This document shows, piece after piece, positions 18,792 through 28,328 of a stretch of 64,000 bases of DNA. The notes under the pieces were generated by a model that saw only the letters and a list, made by a program, of their open reading frames with translations, was not told the origin of the DNA and searched no databases. The DNA comes from Blastococcus litoris (GTDB taxonomy: Bacteria; Actinomycetota; Actinomycetes; Mycobacteriales; Geodermatophilaceae): assembly GCF_003075095.1 (NCBI RefSeq), contig NZ_QCZF01000006.1, forward strand, positions 101,881 through 165,880. The letters are read 5' to 3'. A program made the position numbers and the translations under genes. The stretch's first letter is position 1. The number at the start of each line of letters is the position of its first letter.

Positions 18792-19375
18792 TCCCCGCCG
18801 TTGTCGGCGCCGTAACCGCCGGCGCCGTCCTCGTACCCCTGGGCGTAGGCCTCCTCGTCGCCGCCGCCGAAGAGGCCGCCGTCACCGATGCCGGTGTCGA
18901 AGAGCGCGTCGGCCACCGCGGTGCCGATCACCAGGCCGCCGATCGTGCCGAGCAGGCTGCCGCCGATCATGCCGCCCATGCCCATGCCGCCGCCGTAGCC
19001 GTACCCGCCGCGGCCGTACGGCTGCTCGCCGTAGCCCGGGCCGTAGCCGCCCAGCGCGCGTTCCCGCGTCCCCGGCCGGCGCATCTCGGCCCTGGTGGCG
19101 ACCCGGGCGAGAGTCCCGGGATCGTCGGTCCGCGGCCGCTCGCCGACCGGCACCGCCGCGGCGAGCTGCGCGAGCACCTGCTGCCGCTGGTCGGTGGTCA
19201 GCTGCGCGAAGGCCTCGGCGTGCGCCTGCTCGATCTGCTCCGGGGGAGCGGTGCGCAGCAGGTACCGGTAGCGCGCGATGGCCTGGTCGTCGGGCAGCTG
19301 CTCCCGCCGTCCCTGCGGCCGGGGGTGCTGCTCCTGGTGCGGACGACGGCCGAAGAGCCGGTCGAGCAGTCCCAT
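18731..19375 (-). CDS. Gly-rich protein with GGGDF repeats, unknown function
   Basis: A 214-residue protein. It begins MGLLDRLFGRRP, continues with a charged helical part to about 105 (PEQIEQAHAEAFAQL, TTDQRQQVLAQLAAAV), then a Gly/Tyr-rich linker, a hydrophobic Gly-rich segment (MIGGSLLGTIGGLVIGTAVA, about 138-157), and an acidic C-terminus ending in three GGGDF repeats. The layout suggests an amphipathic or membrane-associated protein. The family is not recognised. The 3' end overlaps the convergent membrane gene by 61 bp. It is divergent from the LOV phosphatase gene. Confidence 0.8.
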   Translation of the reverse strand: MGLLDRLFGRRPHQEQHPRPQGRREQLPDDQAIARYRYLLRTAPPEQIEQAHAEAFAQLTTDQRQQVLAQLAAAVPVGERPRTDDPGTLARVATRAEMRRPGTRERALGGYGPGYGEQPYGRGGYGYGGGMGMGGMIGGSLLGTIGGLVIGTAVADALFDTGIGDGGLFGGGDEEAYAQGYEDGAGGYGADNGGDYGDVGGGDFGGGDFGGGDF

Positions 19376-19530
19376 GGCGCTTCCTCTCGGCGGAACCGCG
19401 GGGCGCGGTGCCCACCCCCGGTGACGAACGGCTGGGTTGGGGCGTTCCCCGTGCGTTCCCCGGCCACACCCGTCCGGTGTACGTCCTGGTCAGAGGGGGT
19501 CGGCGGCGTGAAACGATCGGTGGCACACGG

Positions 19531-19536
19531 TTAAAT
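19531..19536 (+). promoter_or_regulatory. Possible -10 element for a leaderless LOV-phosphatase transcript
   Basis: TTAAAT is one of very few AT-rich hexamers in this region. It ends 6 bp before the GTG at 19543, so transcription would begin at or next to the start codon. No ribosome site is present, which fits a leaderless mRNA. Inference only. Confidence 0.4.
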
Positions 19537-19542
19537 GGCTGT

Positions 19543-21843
19543 GTGCCCTCCGAGCGCGACCGTCCCGGGTCGACCCCCGCCTCCGACGCCGGCCTGGGCC
19601 AGCAGGCGGGCATCGTCACCGCCGCGAGCGCCGCGGTCGCCGGCCGGGACGGCCACACCGGTGAGGCCTCCCTGCCCGGGGTGCTCGCCGACGTGCCGGT
19701 CGCCGTCCTGGTCATCGACCGGCTGAGCAGCTCCGTCGTCTACGCCAACACGGCCGCCGTCGAGCTCGCCGGCAACGTGCACCTGCCGGTGGACGTGGAC
19801 ACCTGGGGCGCCTCGGCCGGGCTGACCGATGTCTCCGGAGAACCGCTGGCGAGCTCCAGCGGCCCGCTGTCGACGGTCGCGCAGGGCCGGCCGGTGACCG
19901 GCGAGGCGGTGCGCCTGGCCCCCGGGACCAGCACGGAGCCGGGCCGGGCGGACGCCGCGGACGACGGCGGGCGCGACGACCAGCTGCTCTGGGTGACCGG
20001 TTTCCCGCTGTCGCAGATCGGCAGCGAGGAGCAGCTCTCCCTCGTCGTGTTCCTCCACCTGGACCCGCCGGACAAGGTCGAGGACCCCGAGGGCTATCTG
20101 CAGGCGCTGCGCGAGCGGGCGGTCATCGCCACCGACATCACCTTCACGATCACCGACCCCCGCCAGGCGGACAACCCGCTGGTCTGGGTGAACCCGTCGT
20201 TCACCCGGGTCACCGGGTACGAGGCGGAGGAGGCCATCGGCCGCAACTGCCGCTTCCTCCAGGGCCCGGCCACCGACCGGGCCGCCGTGGCGGAGATCCG
20301 GGAGGGCCTGGCGGCGCAGCGGACCGTGACCACGACGCTGCTCAACTACCGCAAGGACGGGACCGCGTTCTGGAACCAGCTGTCGGTCAGCCCGGTGTTC
20401 GACGGCGACGGCGAGCTGGTCAGCTTCGTCGGCGTGCAGACCGACGTCACCGAGCGCGTCCGCGTGGAGCGCGAGCGGGAGGCCGCGTTCGCGGCCGAGC
20501 AGACCGCACGCCAGGAGGCGGAGCTGGCCCGCGCGGTCGCCGAGCAGGCGCGCGGCGACGCCGAGCAGGCCCAGGAGGCCGCGGAGCGGGCGCAGGGGCG
20601 GCTGGCGCTGATGGCCGAGGCGACGAGCGCGCTCATCGCGACCCTCGACATGGACGAGCTGCTGGACCTGCTCGCCGGCCTGTGCGCCCCCGCCCTCGCC
20701 GACTGGGTGTTCGTCACCCTCCTCGACGACCACGGGCAGATGAGCCGGTGGGCCGCCCGGCACCGCGACGGGCGGGGGGAGGAGCTCGACGAGTTCGCGT
20801 CGCTGCACGTGATGCACCTCGGCTCGGGGTCGCCCAGCCTGCGCAGCATGGCCACCGCCCGCCCCGTGCTGCTCGACCAGCTCGACGACGGCACGCTCCG
20901 GCGGGTGTTCACCCATCCCGGCGCGCTGGAGGCCTTCCAGCAGCTGGGCGGGCAGCAGGTGCTGACCGTCCCGATGATCGCCCGACGCCGCACCCTCGGG
21001 GCGATCGCGCTCGTCCGCGCGCCGGGCAACCTGCCCTTCTCCCAGGACGACGTCGACCTGGCGGCGGACCTCGGCGGTCGCGCGGCGCTGGCCATCGACA
21101 ACGTGCGGCTCTACCAGCGCGAGCACGCCGTCGCCGACACGCTCCAGCGCTCGCTGCTGCCGGTGCTGGGGGAGATCCCCGGCATCGAGTCGGCCGCGCA
21201 CTACGTCAGCGCGTCCCAGGCGGCGGACGTCGGCGGTGACTTCTACGACCTGCTGGCCCTGCCCGACGAGTCGGTCGCCATCGTGGTGGGCGACGTGGTC
21301 GGGCACGACGTGGCGGCCGCCGCCGCGATGGGCCACCTCCGCGGTGTGCTGCGGGCCAGCATCTGGGAGGCCGAGGACGCCGACCCCGAGGTCGTGCTGG
21401 GCCGGGTGGACCGGCTGGTCCAGGGCCTGCGCGTGGCGCCCATGGCGACCATGGTCTACGCCCGCGCGCTGCGGCCCGATGCGCCCGGCCGGCCGTGGCG
21501 GCTGCACGTGGCCAACGCCGGGCACCCGCCGATGCTGCTGCGCACCCCCGACGGCTCGGTGCGGGTGCTGGCGGAGGTGACCGGGATGCTCGTGGGCGTC
21601 GACGCCACGACCCAGCGCACGACCGTCTCCCTCGAGGTCCCGCCCGGCTCGACGCTGCTGGCCTACACCGACGGGCTGATCGAGCGGCCCGGTGCGGACA
21701 TGGACGAGGGCATCAGCGAGCTGTGCGGCCGGATCGCCGCGGCGCCGGCCGGCGCAGGTCCCCGAGAGCTCTGCGACGCGGCGGTCAGCGGGGCCCTCGA
21801 CCACCGCGACGACGTGGCGCTGATCGCCGTCCGCTTCGGCTGA
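19543..21843 (+). CDS. LOV-GAF-PP2C blue-light-regulated phosphatase
   Basis: A 766-residue cytoplasmic sensor phosphatase. Residues about 45-170 form a degenerate PAS-like domain. Residues 188-305 are a canonical LOV domain: GRNCRFLQG with the flavin-adduct Cys236, NYRKDG with Asn268, FWNQL with Asn278, and FVGVQTDVTE with Gln299, all the FMN contacts. An Ala/Glu-rich coiled coil (about 305-355) leads to a GAF domain (about 353-525) and a SpoIIE/RsbU-type PP2C phosphatase (about 555-766) with metal residues in VGGDFYD and VGDVVGHD, then ANAGHPP and YTDGLIE. Such enzymes usually dephosphorylate an anti-anti-sigma protein, so light may set a stress sigma factor; no such partner is nearby. The GTG at 19543 has no ribosome site. 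Confidence 0.93.
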   Translation: MPSERDRPGSTPASDAGLGQQAGIVTAASAAVAGRDGHTGEASLPGVLADVPVAVLVIDRLSSSVVYANTAAVELAGNVHLPVDVDTWGASAGLTDVSGEPLASSSGPLSTVAQGRPVTGEAVRLAPGTSTEPGRADAADDGGRDDQLLWVTGFPLSQIGSEEQLSLVVFLHLDPPDKVEDPEGYLQALRERAVIATDITFTITDPRQADNPLVWVNPSFTRVTGYEAEEAIGRNCRFLQGPATDRAAVAEIREGLAAQRTVTTTLLNYRKDGTAFWNQLSVSPVFDGDGELVSFVGVQTDVTERVRVEREREAAFAAEQTARQEAELARAVAEQARGDAEQAQEAAERAQGRLALMAEATSALIATLDMDELLDLLAGLCAPALADWVFVTLLDDHGQMSRWAARHRDGRGEELDEFASLHVMHLGSGSPSLRSMATARPVLLDQLDDGTLRRVFTHPGALEAFQQLGGQQVLTVPMIARRRTLGAIALVRAPGNLPFSQDDVDLAADLGGRAALAIDNVRLYQREHAVADTLQRSLLPVLGEIPGIESAAHYVSASQAADVGGDFYDLLALPDESVAIVVGDVVGHDVAAAAAMGHLRGVLRASIWEAEDADPEVVLGRVDRLVQGLRVAPMATMVYARALRPDAPGRPWRLHVANAGHPPMLLRTPDGSVRVLAEVTGMLVGVDATTQRTTVSLEVPPGSTLLAYTDGLIERPGADMDEGISELCGRIAAAPAGAGPRELCDAAVSGALDHRDDVALIAVRFG

Positions 21844-21862
21844 CCGGGGACCGGGAGCGGGC

Positions 21863-22369
21863 TCAGCCCTCGCGCAGCAGCCCGTAGGACCCGCGGTGGA
21901 ACAGCAGGGGACGCCGGTCGGGATGGGCGCCGAGGTCGAGGACGCGCGCCACGACGATCGTGTGGTCGCCGCCCTCGTGCTCGGCCTCCAGCTCCCCGTC
22001 GATCCAGGCGACGACGTCGTCGAGCACCGGTGACCCGTGCGGGCTCGGCGTCCAGGCGACCCCCGCGAACTTGTCCGCCCCCGACCGGGCGAAGTTCTGC
22101 GAGACGGCGTCCTGCCCCTCGGCCAGCACGTTCACGCAGAAGCGGCCGATGTCGCGCAGTCGCGGCCAGGTGCGCGAGGTGCGTGCCGGGGCGAACGCGA
22201 TGAGCGGCGGGTCCAGCGACAGGGAGCTGAACGACTGGCAGGTGAAGCCGATCGGCCCGTCCGCGGTGTCGGCGGTGACGACCGTGACCCCGGACGCGAA
22301 GTGGCCGAGGACGTCGCGCATGACCGCCGGGTCGACGATGCGGGGCGTGCCCTCCGGCACCCCCGTCAC
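21863..22369 (-). CDS. Flavin reductase-like FMN-binding protein
   Basis: A 168-residue protein of the flavin reductase-like (HpaC/FRP) family, which reduces FMN or FAD with NAD(P)H for a partner monooxygenase. It shows the family's VMRDVLGHFASGVTVVT start, the flavin-binding GFTCQSFSSLSLDPPLIAF segment, and FCVNVLAEGQ. The GTG at 22369 overlaps the lyase stop in a GTGA quartet, so both are in one operon. No monooxygenase is adjacent, so the partner is unknown. Confidence 0.88.
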   Translation of the reverse strand: MTGVPEGTPRIVDPAVMRDVLGHFASGVTVVTADTADGPIGFTCQSFSSLSLDPPLIAFAPARTSRTWPRLRDIGRFCVNVLAEGQDAVSQNFARSGADKFAGVAWTPSPHGSPVLDDVVAWIDGELEAEHEGGDHTIVVARVLDLGAHPDRRPLLFHRGSYGLLREG

Positions 22370-23304
22370 CCGGCCACCGGCGCCGGGCGGGGGACCGAGC
22401 GGCCGCCGGCGCGGTAGAGCGAGCTCGGCAGCTCGTGGCCGACGGCCTCCTCCGTGACCTTCGCGGCGGCGAGGACGGCGTCGAGGTCGAGCCCGGTGCG
22501 CACGCCCGACTCCTCGAGCATGTAGACCAGCTCCTCGGTGGCGATGTTGCCGCTGGCGCCGGGCGCGAACGGGCAGCCGCCCAAGCCGCCGACGGAGGAG
22601 TCGAGCTGGGTCACCCCGGCCTGGATCGCCGCGAGCGCGTTCGCCTGGCCCGTCCCCCGGGTGTCGTGGAAGTGCACGCCGACCGGGACGCCGGGGCACG
22701 CGCGGCGGACGGCGTCGAGCAGCTGGACCACCCGGAGCGGCGTGGTCGTGCCGATCGTGTCGCCCAGGCAGAGCTGGTCCGCGCCCGCGGTGACGGCGGC
22801 GCGGGCGACGTCGACGGTGCGCGTGATCGGGGTGCGGCCGTCGAAGGGGCAGTCCCAGGCGGTGGCGATGACCACCTCGAGGGATCCACCCGCGCCGTGC
22901 GCCAGGCCGGCGATCTCGGCGACGGCGGCGACCGCCTCGGCGGTCGGTCGGCCGGCGTTGGCGCGGCTGTGCCCGTCGGACGCCGACACCACGTACTCCA
23001 GGTCGGCGATCCCGGTGTCGACGGCGCGGACGGCGCCACGGGGGTTGGCGACCAGCGCCGACCAGTGCACGTCGCCCCACCGGGAGAGCTCCGCGGCCAC
23101 CTGGTCGGCGTCGGCCAGGGCGGGCACCGCCCGGGGGGAGACGAACGACGTCACCTCGATGCGGCGGACGCCGGTCGCGACCAGCGCCTCCAGCATGGCG
23201 AGCTTCGCGTCGAGCGGGAGGGGGGCCTCCAGCTGCAGACCGTCGCGCATGCCGACCTCGCGGACGTCGACCGCCGTGGGCAGCACCAGGTCGAACTCGA
23301 ACAC
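22366..23304 (-). CDS. Hydroxymethylglutaryl-CoA lyase-like protein
   Basis: A 312-residue TIM-barrel enzyme of the HMG-CoA lyase/homocitrate synthase family. HMG-CoA lyase cleaves HMG-CoA to acetyl-CoA and acetoacetate in leucine breakdown. Key features are REVGMRDGLQ with the metal Asp21, His211 and His213 in VHFHDTRG, and the signature GGLGGCPFAPGASGN with catalytic Cys244 and Asn253. The GTG at 23304 has GAGGAG 5 nt before it. Coupling to a flavin reductase is unusual for a leucine-pathway gene, so a related acyl-CoA lyase role is possible. Confidence 0.87.
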   Translation of the reverse strand: MFEFDLVLPTAVDVREVGMRDGLQLEAPLPLDAKLAMLEALVATGVRRIEVTSFVSPRAVPALADADQVAAELSRWGDVHWSALVANPRGAVRAVDTGIADLEYVVSASDGHSRANAGRPTAEAVAAVAEIAGLAHGAGGSLEVVIATAWDCPFDGRTPITRTVDVARAAVTAGADQLCLGDTIGTTTPLRVVQLLDAVRRACPGVPVGVHFHDTRGTGQANALAAIQAGVTQLDSSVGGLGGCPFAPGASGNIATEELVYMLEESGVRTGLDLDAVLAAAKVTEEAVGHELPSSLYRAGGRSVPRPAPVAG

Positions 23305-23452
23305 GGGAGCTCCTCGGACTGTCGGTGGTCCCCCGCATCCTGCACCTTCCCGCGGACACCCGGCCGGGTGACCCGGAACGGATCCGTGACGCCTGCTGCA
23401 TCCAACGGGGTACCGGTCACGCAAGATGTGGGCAGGAGAAGGGAGGTGGCAC

Positions 23453-24361
23453 GTGGTCGAGGTGGTCGACGCGCTGCCCCCCGGCGACCGGCGCAGCGCC
23501 TTCTCCAATGCGCCGATGGGCATCGCGCTCACCACCCCGGCGGGTGTCCTCGTCGACGCCAACCCGGCCCTCTGCGCCATGCTCGGCCGCGGCGAGGAGG
23601 AGCTGCACGGCCGCTCGGTGCTCGACCAGGTGCACCCCGACCACGTGGTGGCCGCGAACGAGGCGCACGCGTCGTGGATCGCCGACCCCGTCCGCCCGAT
23701 GCGCCACGAGACCCGGTTGCGGCGGGCCGACGGCTCCGACGTGCCGGTCCAGGTCACCGCCTCGTGGGTGGCCGAGGGCAGCGACGGCCTGGCCGCGCAC
23801 CTGGTGATGATCGTGGAGGACATCACCGAGCGGAAGGAGCTCGAGGCGCAGCTGGTGCACCGCTCGCTGCACGACCCGCTCACCGGGCTGCCCAACCGGC
23901 TGCTGTTCCAGGACAGGCTGTGGCACGCGCTGGAGCGCGGCCGCCGGGAGAACACCCCCACCTGCGTGCTGATCACCGACCTCGACGGCTTCAAGGCCAT
24001 CAACGACGAGCTGGGCCACCCCATGGGCGACCTGGTGCTGGTGACCTTCGCCGAGCGCCTGCGGTCGGTGCTGCGGGCCAGCGACACCGCGGCCCGCCTG
24101 GGCGGGGACGAGTTCAGCATCGTCTGCGAGAACACGCAGCCGGCCGACGCGGAGGTGCTCGCCGACCGGTTGCGCGGATCGGTGACCGAGCCGCTGGTGC
24201 TCAGCGGGACGACGGTCTCGGTCGGGTTGAGCATCGGCATCGGGTCGGTGGCCGGTGGGGAGCAGCCCGGCGACGTCTACGAGCAGGTCATCCGCGAGGC
24301 GGACGACGCGATGTACGCCGACAAGGCCCTCCGGCGCCGGGAGCAGCGCGCCGGCTCCTGA
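23453..24361 (+). CDS. PAS-GGDEF diguanylate cyclase
   Basis: A 302-residue cytoplasmic enzyme that would make cyclic di-GMP from two GTP. Residues about 13-125 are a PAS domain ending in EDITERK; the GGDEF domain follows from about 135, with HDPLTGLPNR, DLDGFKAINDELGH and an intact GGDEF at 217-221. A product-inhibition I-site, RASD at 208-211, lies exactly five residues before the GGDEF, so feedback control by c-di-GMP is expected. I prefer the GTG at 23453, 6 nt after GGGAGG, to the ATG at 23426. It lies close to a chemoreceptor gene, so both may feed motility or surface behaviour. Confidence 0.93.
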   Translation: MVEVVDALPPGDRRSAFSNAPMGIALTTPAGVLVDANPALCAMLGRGEEELHGRSVLDQVHPDHVVAANEAHASWIADPVRPMRHETRLRRADGSDVPVQVTASWVAEGSDGLAAHLVMIVEDITERKELEAQLVHRSLHDPLTGLPNRLLFQDRLWHALERGRRENTPTCVLITDLDGFKAINDELGHPMGDLVLVTFAERLRSVLRASDTAARLGGDEFSIVCENTQPADAEVLADRLRGSVTEPLVLSGTTVSVGLSIGIGSVAGGEQPGDVYEQVIREADDAMYADKALRRREQRAGS

Positions 24362-24365
24362 CGGG

Positions 24366-25019
24366 TCAGCCCGCGTCGACCCAGGCCCGCACCACGGGAC
24401 GCGCCGCGAAGACCGCCGTCAGGATCGGCAGCGGCAGCGCCACGACGACCACCATCCCCATGCCGGCGCGGTCCGGGCCGGAGAGCGTGGCCATGCCGAC
24501 CAGCAGGACGACCACGAGGACGGCGACGGATGCCAGGGCGCCGCGGAACAGGATCTCCTCGCTCCGCCGGTCCAGCAGGGCGGCAGCGCCCGCGACGAGC
24601 GTGATCGCGCACGGGACGCCCAGCAGCATGAGCAGCGTGGCGGGGTCGGTCGTCCCCTCGACGACGGCGAGCAGCACCGCCACCATCACGAGGGCGGTCA
24701 GCCCGGCCGTGACGAACCCGAGGACCGCGGCCGCGGTGGCGATGCCCGGACGGCCCGGCCCGTGCGGCCACGGGAGGGGCACGGCGAGGGCCGGCGGGTA
24801 GCCCGGGCCGTACGGGCCGTACCCGGGCTGGGGCCAGCCGTGCGGGGCGTACGGCTGCGGGGCGTACGGCTGCGGGGCGTACGGCTGCGGGGCGTACGGC
24901 TGGGGTGTGGAGGGGCCGTGCCCCGGGGGCGGTCCGTAGGCGGGCTGCCCGTACCCGGGCGGCGGCGCCTGCCCCGGCGGGTACGCCTCCCAGTCCTGCG
25001 CGCTGGCCTGTCCGTCCAC
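24366..25019 (-). CDS. Membrane protein with Pro/Tyr/Gln-rich N-terminus, unknown function
   Basis: About 217 residues (227 if it begins at ATG 25049). The first 80-90 residues are a cytoplasmic low-complexity region rich in Pro, Gly, Tyr and Gln, including four QPYAP repeats encoded by a perfect tandem DNA repeat. Then come four hydrophobic helices (about 95-215). This plan is common in actinobacterial DUF4190-like proteins, but I cannot name the family. It is convergent with the diguanylate cyclase, with only 4 bp between stops. The start is uncertain because neither candidate has a good ribosome site. Confidence 0.75.
   Translation of the reverse strand: MDGQASAQDWEAYPPGQAPPPGYGQPAYGPPPGHGPSTPQPYAPQPYAPQPYAPQPYAPHGWPQPGYGPYGPGYPPALAVPLPWPHGPGRPGIATAAAVLGFVTAGLTALVMVAVLLAVVEGTTDPATLLMLLGVPCAITLVAGAAALLDRRSEEILFRGALASVAVLVVVLLVGMATLSGPDRAGMGMVVVVALPLPILTAVFAARPVVRAWVDAG
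24841..24900. repeat. Four perfect 15-bp tandem repeats
   Basis: TGCGGGGCGTACGGC is repeated four times without a mismatch inside the gene at 24366-25019, encoding the QPYAP repeats on the minus strand. The unit is a multiple of three, so copy-number change would keep the frame and only alter the length of the tail. Confidence 0.9.
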
Positions 25020-25207
25020 GCCGCCAGTCTGCCGTGGCCGGGACGACATCCGGCGGCGCCAGGAGAACGGCTCACCCGCTGGGGGCACGTGGGGCCTGCG
25101 TGAGAACACTGCGTGTCCTGCGGTCACACCTGTCACGCCCGCGTGGAGACAAGGCGACCGGCGGCCGATGGGGGAGGCACCGATCCCGTCGTCCCGAAGG
25201 CGCCCCC

Positions 25208-27160
25208 ATGGCCGCACGCAGCACCTCACTGCGCACCAAGCTCATCGTGTTCGTCCTGCTCCTGGTGATCGCACCCCTGGGCCTGCTCGGGGCGGTGGCC
25301 TACGGCAAGAGCAGCGGCGACTGGCTCTCCGCGCAGGGCGACCTGCTCCGCAGCGAGGCCGTCTCCACCATCGACAAGATCGACCGCAACCTGTTCGAGC
25401 GCTACGGCGACGTCCAGGCCTTCGCGTTCAACCCCGCCGCTCAGGGCGACGCGGCCACCGTGCGGGCGGCAGCCGACTTCTACAGCAAGAACTACGGCAT
25501 CTACGACGTCCTGCTGATCGCCGACGCCGACGGCACTGTGGTCGCGACCAACACCGTCACCGGCGACGGGCAGCCGGTCGACTCGTCGTCGCTCGTCGGG
25601 ACGAACGTGGCCTCGGCCGCCTGGTTCCAGGCGGCGATGGGCCTGTCGGCGGGCGAGACGCACTACAGCGAGGCGGTCGTCGAACCCCTGGTGACGACGG
25701 CGACCGGCCGCGAGGTGCTGTCCCTGCCCTACGCCGCGCCGGTGCTCGACGCCTACGGCACGCCGGTCCGGGTGTGGGCGAACTTCACCTCCTGGGATCG
25801 CGTGGTGGGGCAGATCCTCGACGAGCAGGTGGCCAAGCTGCGCGACCGGGGGATGGGCTCCGTCGACGGCCAGGTGCTGCGCTCGGACGGCGTCGTCCTC
25901 GCCGGCCCCGGCGCGGACGGGACCGACGGGCTCGACCTGGCCGCCGCCGGCCTCCCCGCCGCAGAGGCACTGGTCGACGGACGTTCCGGCTCGGGCCGGG
26001 CCGACTACGCCGACGGCACCGACCAGGTGCACGGGTACGCGGCGTCCGAGGGGGCGCTCGGCTTCGCCGGCTACGGCTGGGGGGTCCTGATGCGCGAGGA
26101 CGCCGACGAGGCGACGGCCCCGGCCGGCGCCCTCCTCGGATCCATCCTCGCGGTGGCAGGCGCGGCCGCCCTGGTGGTCGGCCTGGTCGCGGCCCGCTTC
26201 GCCGGCGGCATCACCCGACCGCTGCGCACCGCCGCCGGCGTCCTGCAGCAGGTCGCCCGGGGGGATCTCACCGGGCGGCTGACGGTGCGCTCCGGCGACG
26301 AGGTGGGCCGGCTGTCCGCCGCGCTCAACAGCAGCCTCGACGACCTCTCCGGTGTGCTGGGCGCCACCCGCGACGCGGCGACCGGCCTGGCCGCCTCCTC
26401 GGCGGAGCTGCTGAGCCTGGCGGACCGGGTGGCCGGCGACGCCGACACCGCCGCGTCGTCGGCCTCCGAGGTGTCGGCCGCCGCCGGCCGGGTCGCCACG
26501 TCCGTGCAGGCCGTCGCGGCCGGCGGAGAGCAGATGGGGGCCTCGATCCGCGAGATCTCCGGCAACGCGACCGAGGCCGCCCGGGTCGCCGCCCAGGCGG
26601 TCACGGTCGCAGCGACCACGAACGACACGGTGCGCGAGCTGGGGGAGTCGTCGGCGCGCATCGGGGAGGTGGTCAAGGTGATCACCTCGATCGCCGAGCA
26701 GACCAACCTCCTCGCCCTGAACGCCACCATCGAGGCGGCCCGGGCCGGCGAGGCGGGCAAGGGCTTCGCCGTCGTCGCCAACGAGGTCAAGGAGCTCGCC
26801 CAGGAGACCGCGACGGCGACCGACGAGATCGCCCGCCGCGTGGCCGCGATCCAGGCCGATTCGGCCGGCGCCGCCACGGCCATCGAGGAGATCACCGCGA
26901 TCATCGGGCAGATCGACGACTACCAGACCACGATCGCCTCGGCCGTCGAGGAGCAGACGGCGACCACCGCCGAGATGAACCGCGGCGTCGGCGAGGTGGC
27001 CGCCGGCGCCGGCGGCATGACCGACCGGATCGAGGGGATCACGGCCGCCGCGCGGTCGACCAGCGGCTCCGTCGGCGAGCTGCGCGCCGCCGCGGACGAG
27101 CTGACCGGCACGGCCGAGGAGCTCAGCGGTCTCGTCGAGCGGTTCCGCCTCTCGGTCTGA
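25208..27160 (+). CDS. Methyl-accepting chemotaxis protein 5, Cache-type sensor
   Basis: A 650-residue chemoreceptor. Residues 1-10 are cytoplasmic, TM1 is at about 11-33, and a large extracytoplasmic sensor of about 260 residues (to about 295) looks like a double Cache domain, with [17 protein letters not shown] and [20 protein letters not shown] typical of that fold. TM2 (about 300-322) leads into HAMP and the signalling domain with the [19 protein letters not shown] tip. Double Cache sensors bind small molecules such as amino acids or carboxylates. The N-terminal half is unrelated to the four-gene array at the left end. The ribosome site (GAAGG) is weak. Confidence 0.94.
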   Translation: MAARSTSLRTKLIVFVLLLVIAPLGLLGAVAYGKSSGDWLSAQGDLLRSEAVSTIDKIDRNLFERYGDVQAFAFNPAAQGDAATVRAAADFYSKNYGIYDVLLIADADGTVVATNTVTGDGQPVDSSSLVGTNVASAAWFQAAMGLSAGETHYSEAVVEPLVTTATGREVLSLPYAAPVLDAYGTPVRVWANFTSWDRVVGQILDEQVAKLRDRGMGSVDGQVLRSDGVVLAGPGADGTDGLDLAAAGLPAAEALVDGRSGSGRADYADGTDQVHGYAASEGALGFAGYGWGVLMREDADEATAPAGALLGSILAVAGAAALVVGLVAARFAGGITRPLRTAAGVLQQVARGDLTGRLTVRSGDEVGRLSAALNSSLDDLSGVLGATRDAATGLAASSAELLSLADRVAGDADTAASSASEVSAAAGRVATSVQAVAAGGEQMGASIREISGNATEAARVAAQAVTVAATTNDTVRELGESSARIGEVVKVITSIAEQTNLLALNATIEAARAGEAGKGFAVVANEVKELAQETATATDEIARRVAAIQADSAGAATAIEEITAIIGQIDDYQTTIASAVEEQTATTAEMNRGVGEVAAGAGGMTDRIEGITAAARSTSGSVGELRAAADELTGTAEELSGLVERFRLSV

Positions 27161-27178
27161 CCGATCCCGTTCCGCGGC

Positions 27179-27212
27179 GGAGGCCCGTTCCCCCGGCTGG
27201 GAGCGGGCCTCC
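27179..27212. terminator. Bidirectional hairpin between chemoreceptor 5 and M20 peptidase
   Basis: A 14-bp stem (27179-27192 with 27199-27212, one G-T wobble) lies between convergent stops at 27160 and 27225. Confidence 0.75.
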
Positions 27213-27224
27213 CGTGCGTCCGGG

Positions 27225-28328
27225 TCAGGAGCCTCGGCCCCAGGCGGCCGCGACCTCGCCGAAGGCGGCGGCCGCCTGCTCCAGCTCGGCGACCTCGACG
27301 TACTCGTCACGGGCGTGCATGACCGCCGGGGTCCCCGGCCCCCAGACGACGATCGGTGCGCCGCCGGTGACCTCGCCCAGCACGGAGGCGTCGGTGAAGT
27401 AGGTGGCCGGGACCGGGCGCACCGGCGCGGGGAGGGCCGCCACCCACGGGTCGTCGGCGGACGTCCTGACCGGCGGCAGGTCGACGCGCACGTCGACCTC
27501 GACGACCTCCGGCTGCTCCTGCCACCACCCGAGCAGGTCGGCGCCCGCGCCCACGGTGCGCATGTCGACCACCGCCTCCGCGCGGTCGGGGACGACGTTC
27601 GGCACGGTGCCACCGCTGATCACGCCGGTGTTCCAGGTCTCCGTCCCGAGGAAGTCGTCGCTGCGCAGCGGCAGCTCCGCGCAGGCCCGCGCGAGGACGG
27701 CGACGAGGTCCAGGACGGCGTTGTGCCCCCGCTCGGGCGTGCTGCCGTGGGCCGCCCGCCCGGCGGTCCGCACGGCGACCCACAGGGCGCCCTTGTGGCC
27801 CAGGACGACCTCGTTGCCGGTGGCCTCCGGCACGATCACCGCCCCGATGCGCTCACCGGCCAGCGCCCCGGCGGCCGCGGCAGCGCCCTTGGAGCCGATC
27901 TCCTCGTCGCTGGTCAGCAGCAGCGCGACCGGCGTCTCCGGATCGACGCCGGCCAGGGCGGCGGCAGCGGCGACCACGCCGGCCTTCATGTCGCTGCCGC
28001 CCCGGCCCCACACCCGCCCGCCGTCGAGGTCGGCGTCGAACGGGTCGCGGGCCCACTCGGTGGCATCGGGGACCGGCACCGTGTCCACGTGGCAGGCGAG
28101 CAGCAGCAGCGGCCGCGACGGATCGGCCGGTGTGCGCAGCAGCGTCCACGGCTGGTCGGGGTCCTCGCCCCGGACCGCCTGCAGGTGCGGCGCCCGCTCC
28201 CGCAGGACCTCCGCGAGCATCCCCATGACCTGCCGTTGCGGAGCGGGGTTGCCCGAGACGGTCGGCCACCGAACCAGCTCCTGGAGGAGCTCCACCAGGT
28301 CCGGGGTCGGCACGGCCACCTCAGGCAC
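27225..28328 (-). CDS. M20-family metallopeptidase / amidohydrolase
   Basis: A 367-residue dizinc hydrolase of the ArgE/DapE/CPG2 family that cleaves N-acyl amino acids or small peptides. Visible ligands are His80 (ACHVDTVPV), Asp113 (GGSDMKAGV), catalytic Glu142 and ligand Glu143 (SDEEIG), Glu168 (VPEATG) and a C-terminal His in VMHARDEYV. It has an Ala/Gly-rich lid domain in the middle. The GTG at 28328 overlaps the phosphoglucomutase stop by 8 bp. Its order is close to that of succinyl-diaminopimelate desuccinylase, but other N-acyl substrates are equally likely. Confidence 0.88.
   Translation of the reverse strand: MPEVAVPTPDLVELLQELVRWPTVSGNPAPQRQVMGMLAEVLRERAPHLQAVRGEDPDQPWTLLRTPADPSRPLLLLACHVDTVPVPDATEWARDPFDADLDGGRVWGRGGSDMKAGVVAAAAALAGVDPETPVALLLTSDEEIGSKGAAAAAGALAGERIGAVIVPEATGNEVVLGHKGALWVAVRTAGRAAHGSTPERGHNAVLDLVAVLARACAELPLRSDDFLGTETWNTGVISGGTVPNVVPDRAEAVVDMRTVGAGADLLGWWQEQPEVVEVDVRVDLPPVRTSADDPWVAALPAPVRPVPATYFTDASVLGEVTGGAPIVVWGPGTPAVMHARDEYVEVAELEQAAAAFGEVAAAWGRGS

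Noticed and set aside
18214-21843. A 1209-codon frame beginning upstream of the LOV phosphatase
   Set aside because: The first 440 codons read Arg/Ser-rich sequence antisense to or out of frame with other genes. The real protein starts near GTG 19543.
24841-24900. CRISPR-like array
   Set aside because: The four 15-bp units are contiguous, with no spacers, and encode an in-frame peptide repeat.
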